Shown piece after piece: positions 63,552 through 64,000 of a DNA stretch of 64,000 nt. This DNA is from Corynebacterium confusum (GTDB lineage Bacteria > Actinomycetota > Actinomycetes > Mycobacteriales > Mycobacteriaceae): NCBI RefSeq assembly GCF_030408715.1, contig NZ_CP047202.1:1266294-1330293 (forward strand), given 5' to 3'. The position numbers and the translations under genes were made by a program. The stretch's first letter is position 1. The number at the start of each line of letters is the position of its first letter. Under the pieces are notes generated by a model, which was not told the DNA's origin, made no database searches, and was given only the letters and a program-made list of their open reading frames with translations.

Positions 63552-64000
63552 GACAGGTCCTTACCCATCCGCCCCAGCCACAATTCGTGCACGGCCAGCC
63601 CCGCAGGCAGGTCGTGCACGAATTTTTCGTTGTGGCAGGTCAGTACCACCGCGGCGCCCGTGGCCGCCACCCGGGCGATAAGTCCGGCGATGACTTCTCG
63701 GTGGGCGGGCGCGAGGTAGGTATCCGGTTCGTCGAAGACTACGACGCGGGCCGCCCGCCGGGCGGTGGCGACAACCTGGACCACCCGCAGCTGGGAAACC
63801 GGCAGGTCTAGCGGGTGTACCTGCGGGTCAACGCCGAGCTGCGCGCAGGCCTGCCCAGATCCCAGCATCGCCTCCACGGTCGGGGCTGCCACCTGGTCGA
63901 AGGGCGACTGCAGGCAGGCCGCGACCGTGTCGCTTACCGGCGCATGCCCGTCGAGGCCGGCCAGCGCCCGCACCAGCGTGGTCTTCCCGCTGCCGTTATC
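63548..64000 (-). CDS. ABC transporter ATP-binding protein (N-terminus outside window)
   Basis: Partial: 150 residues visible. At the right edge the frame reads DNGSGKTTLVRALAGLDG, a Walker A motif (NGSGKTT). Then VVVFDEPDTYLAPAHREVI (Walker B and D-loop), and VVLTCHNEKFV (H-loop His). The signature motif that precedes Walker B reads LDLPVSQLRVVQV rather than LSGGQ, so this may be a diverged or non-transport ABC ATPase. Substrate and partners lie outside the window. Confidence 0.8.
   Translation of the reverse strand, partial: DNGSGKTTLVRALAGLDGHAPVSDTVAACLQSPFDQVAAPTVEAMLGSGQACAQLGVDPQVHPLDLPVSQLRVVQVVATARRAARVVVFDEPDTYLAPAHREVIAGLIARVAATGAAVVLTCHNEKFVHDLPAGLAVHELWLGRMGKDLS

Overview
This 64-kb window is ordinary chromosomal backbone from a GC-rich, mycolic-acid-type actinobacterium, almost certainly a Corynebacterium. 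Several things point there. There is a complete mycolate-lineage marker set: RbpA, a pupylation locus without proteasome core genes, the mycothiol ligase MshC, a separate Ppm1 and Lnt pair, an Rv1476/NlpC-P60/aconitase/AcnR block, and an actinobacterial ferrochelatase with a C-terminal cysteine cluster. The order pup-pafA, M18 peptidase, aspA, hisG-hisE, mshC, uppP, pyrD, hemH, acn, acnR is what I recall from C. glutamicum. Many genes have a TAnnnT -10 box 7-9 nt before the start codon and no Shine-Dalgarno, which is typical of leaderless corynebacterial mRNAs.

Layout. 1-6.6 kb: edge of a vWA-like membrane protein, a putative DNA glycosylase, a DEAD-box helicase, gnd, a thioesterase, corA and a methyltransferase. 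6.6-9.8 kb: a thiamin salvage operon, thiM-thiE-thiD/tenA, behind a TPP riboswitch. 10-13.6 kb: type II NADH dehydrogenase, a cyclopropane-synthase-like protein with an eroded catalytic core, and an SRPBCC protein. 13.6-14.2 kb: a gene-free stretch with perfect palindromes. 14.2-20.6 kb: small membrane protein, YceI, zinc-finger protein, rbpA, an orphan sugar-ABC ATPase, ppm1-lnt-fxsA. 20.6-23.9 kb: a CobG-like orphan, an SDR, a frameshifted M24 peptidase and a serine-protease remnant. 23.9-36.1 kb: one long minus-strand cluster, trmI-mpa-dop-pup-pafA-pafB-pafC-tatA-tatC-helY. 36-45.5 kb: M18 aminopeptidase, RecB-type nuclease, fhs, a C4-dicarboxylate carrier, aspA, hisG-hisE, a HAD phosphatase. 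45.6-56.3 kb: mshC, uppP, a lipoprotein, pyrD, small membrane proteins, tRNA-Leu(GAG), a TVP38-type membrane protein, DUF3097, a frameshifted gene, hemH. 56.4-64 kb: a secreted NlpC/P60 hydrolase with a candidate c-di-AMP riboswitch, an Rv1476-like protein, acn with an AcnR operator, acnR, and an ABC ATPase cut by the window edge.

How the parts fit. Pup, Dop, PafA and Mpa form a full tagging, untagging and unfolding cycle. There is no prcBA between pup and pafA, and Mpa lacks a proteasome-docking tail, so the system probably unfolds or remodels proteins rather than feeding a proteasome. PafB/PafC (damage-response activator), TatAC and HelY are co-transcribed neighbours. acn and acnR form a classical repressor/target pair. 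aspA and the dicarboxylate carrier next to it suggest aspartate/fumarate exchange. Ppm1 and Lnt link polyprenyl-mannose supply with lipoprotein acylation. The window has no CRISPR array, prophage or intact insertion sequence. The most interesting items are RNA or regulatory elements (TPP and putative c-di-AMP riboswitches, AcnR operator plus leader hairpin, a possible SigH promoter for rbpA) and several decaying genes.
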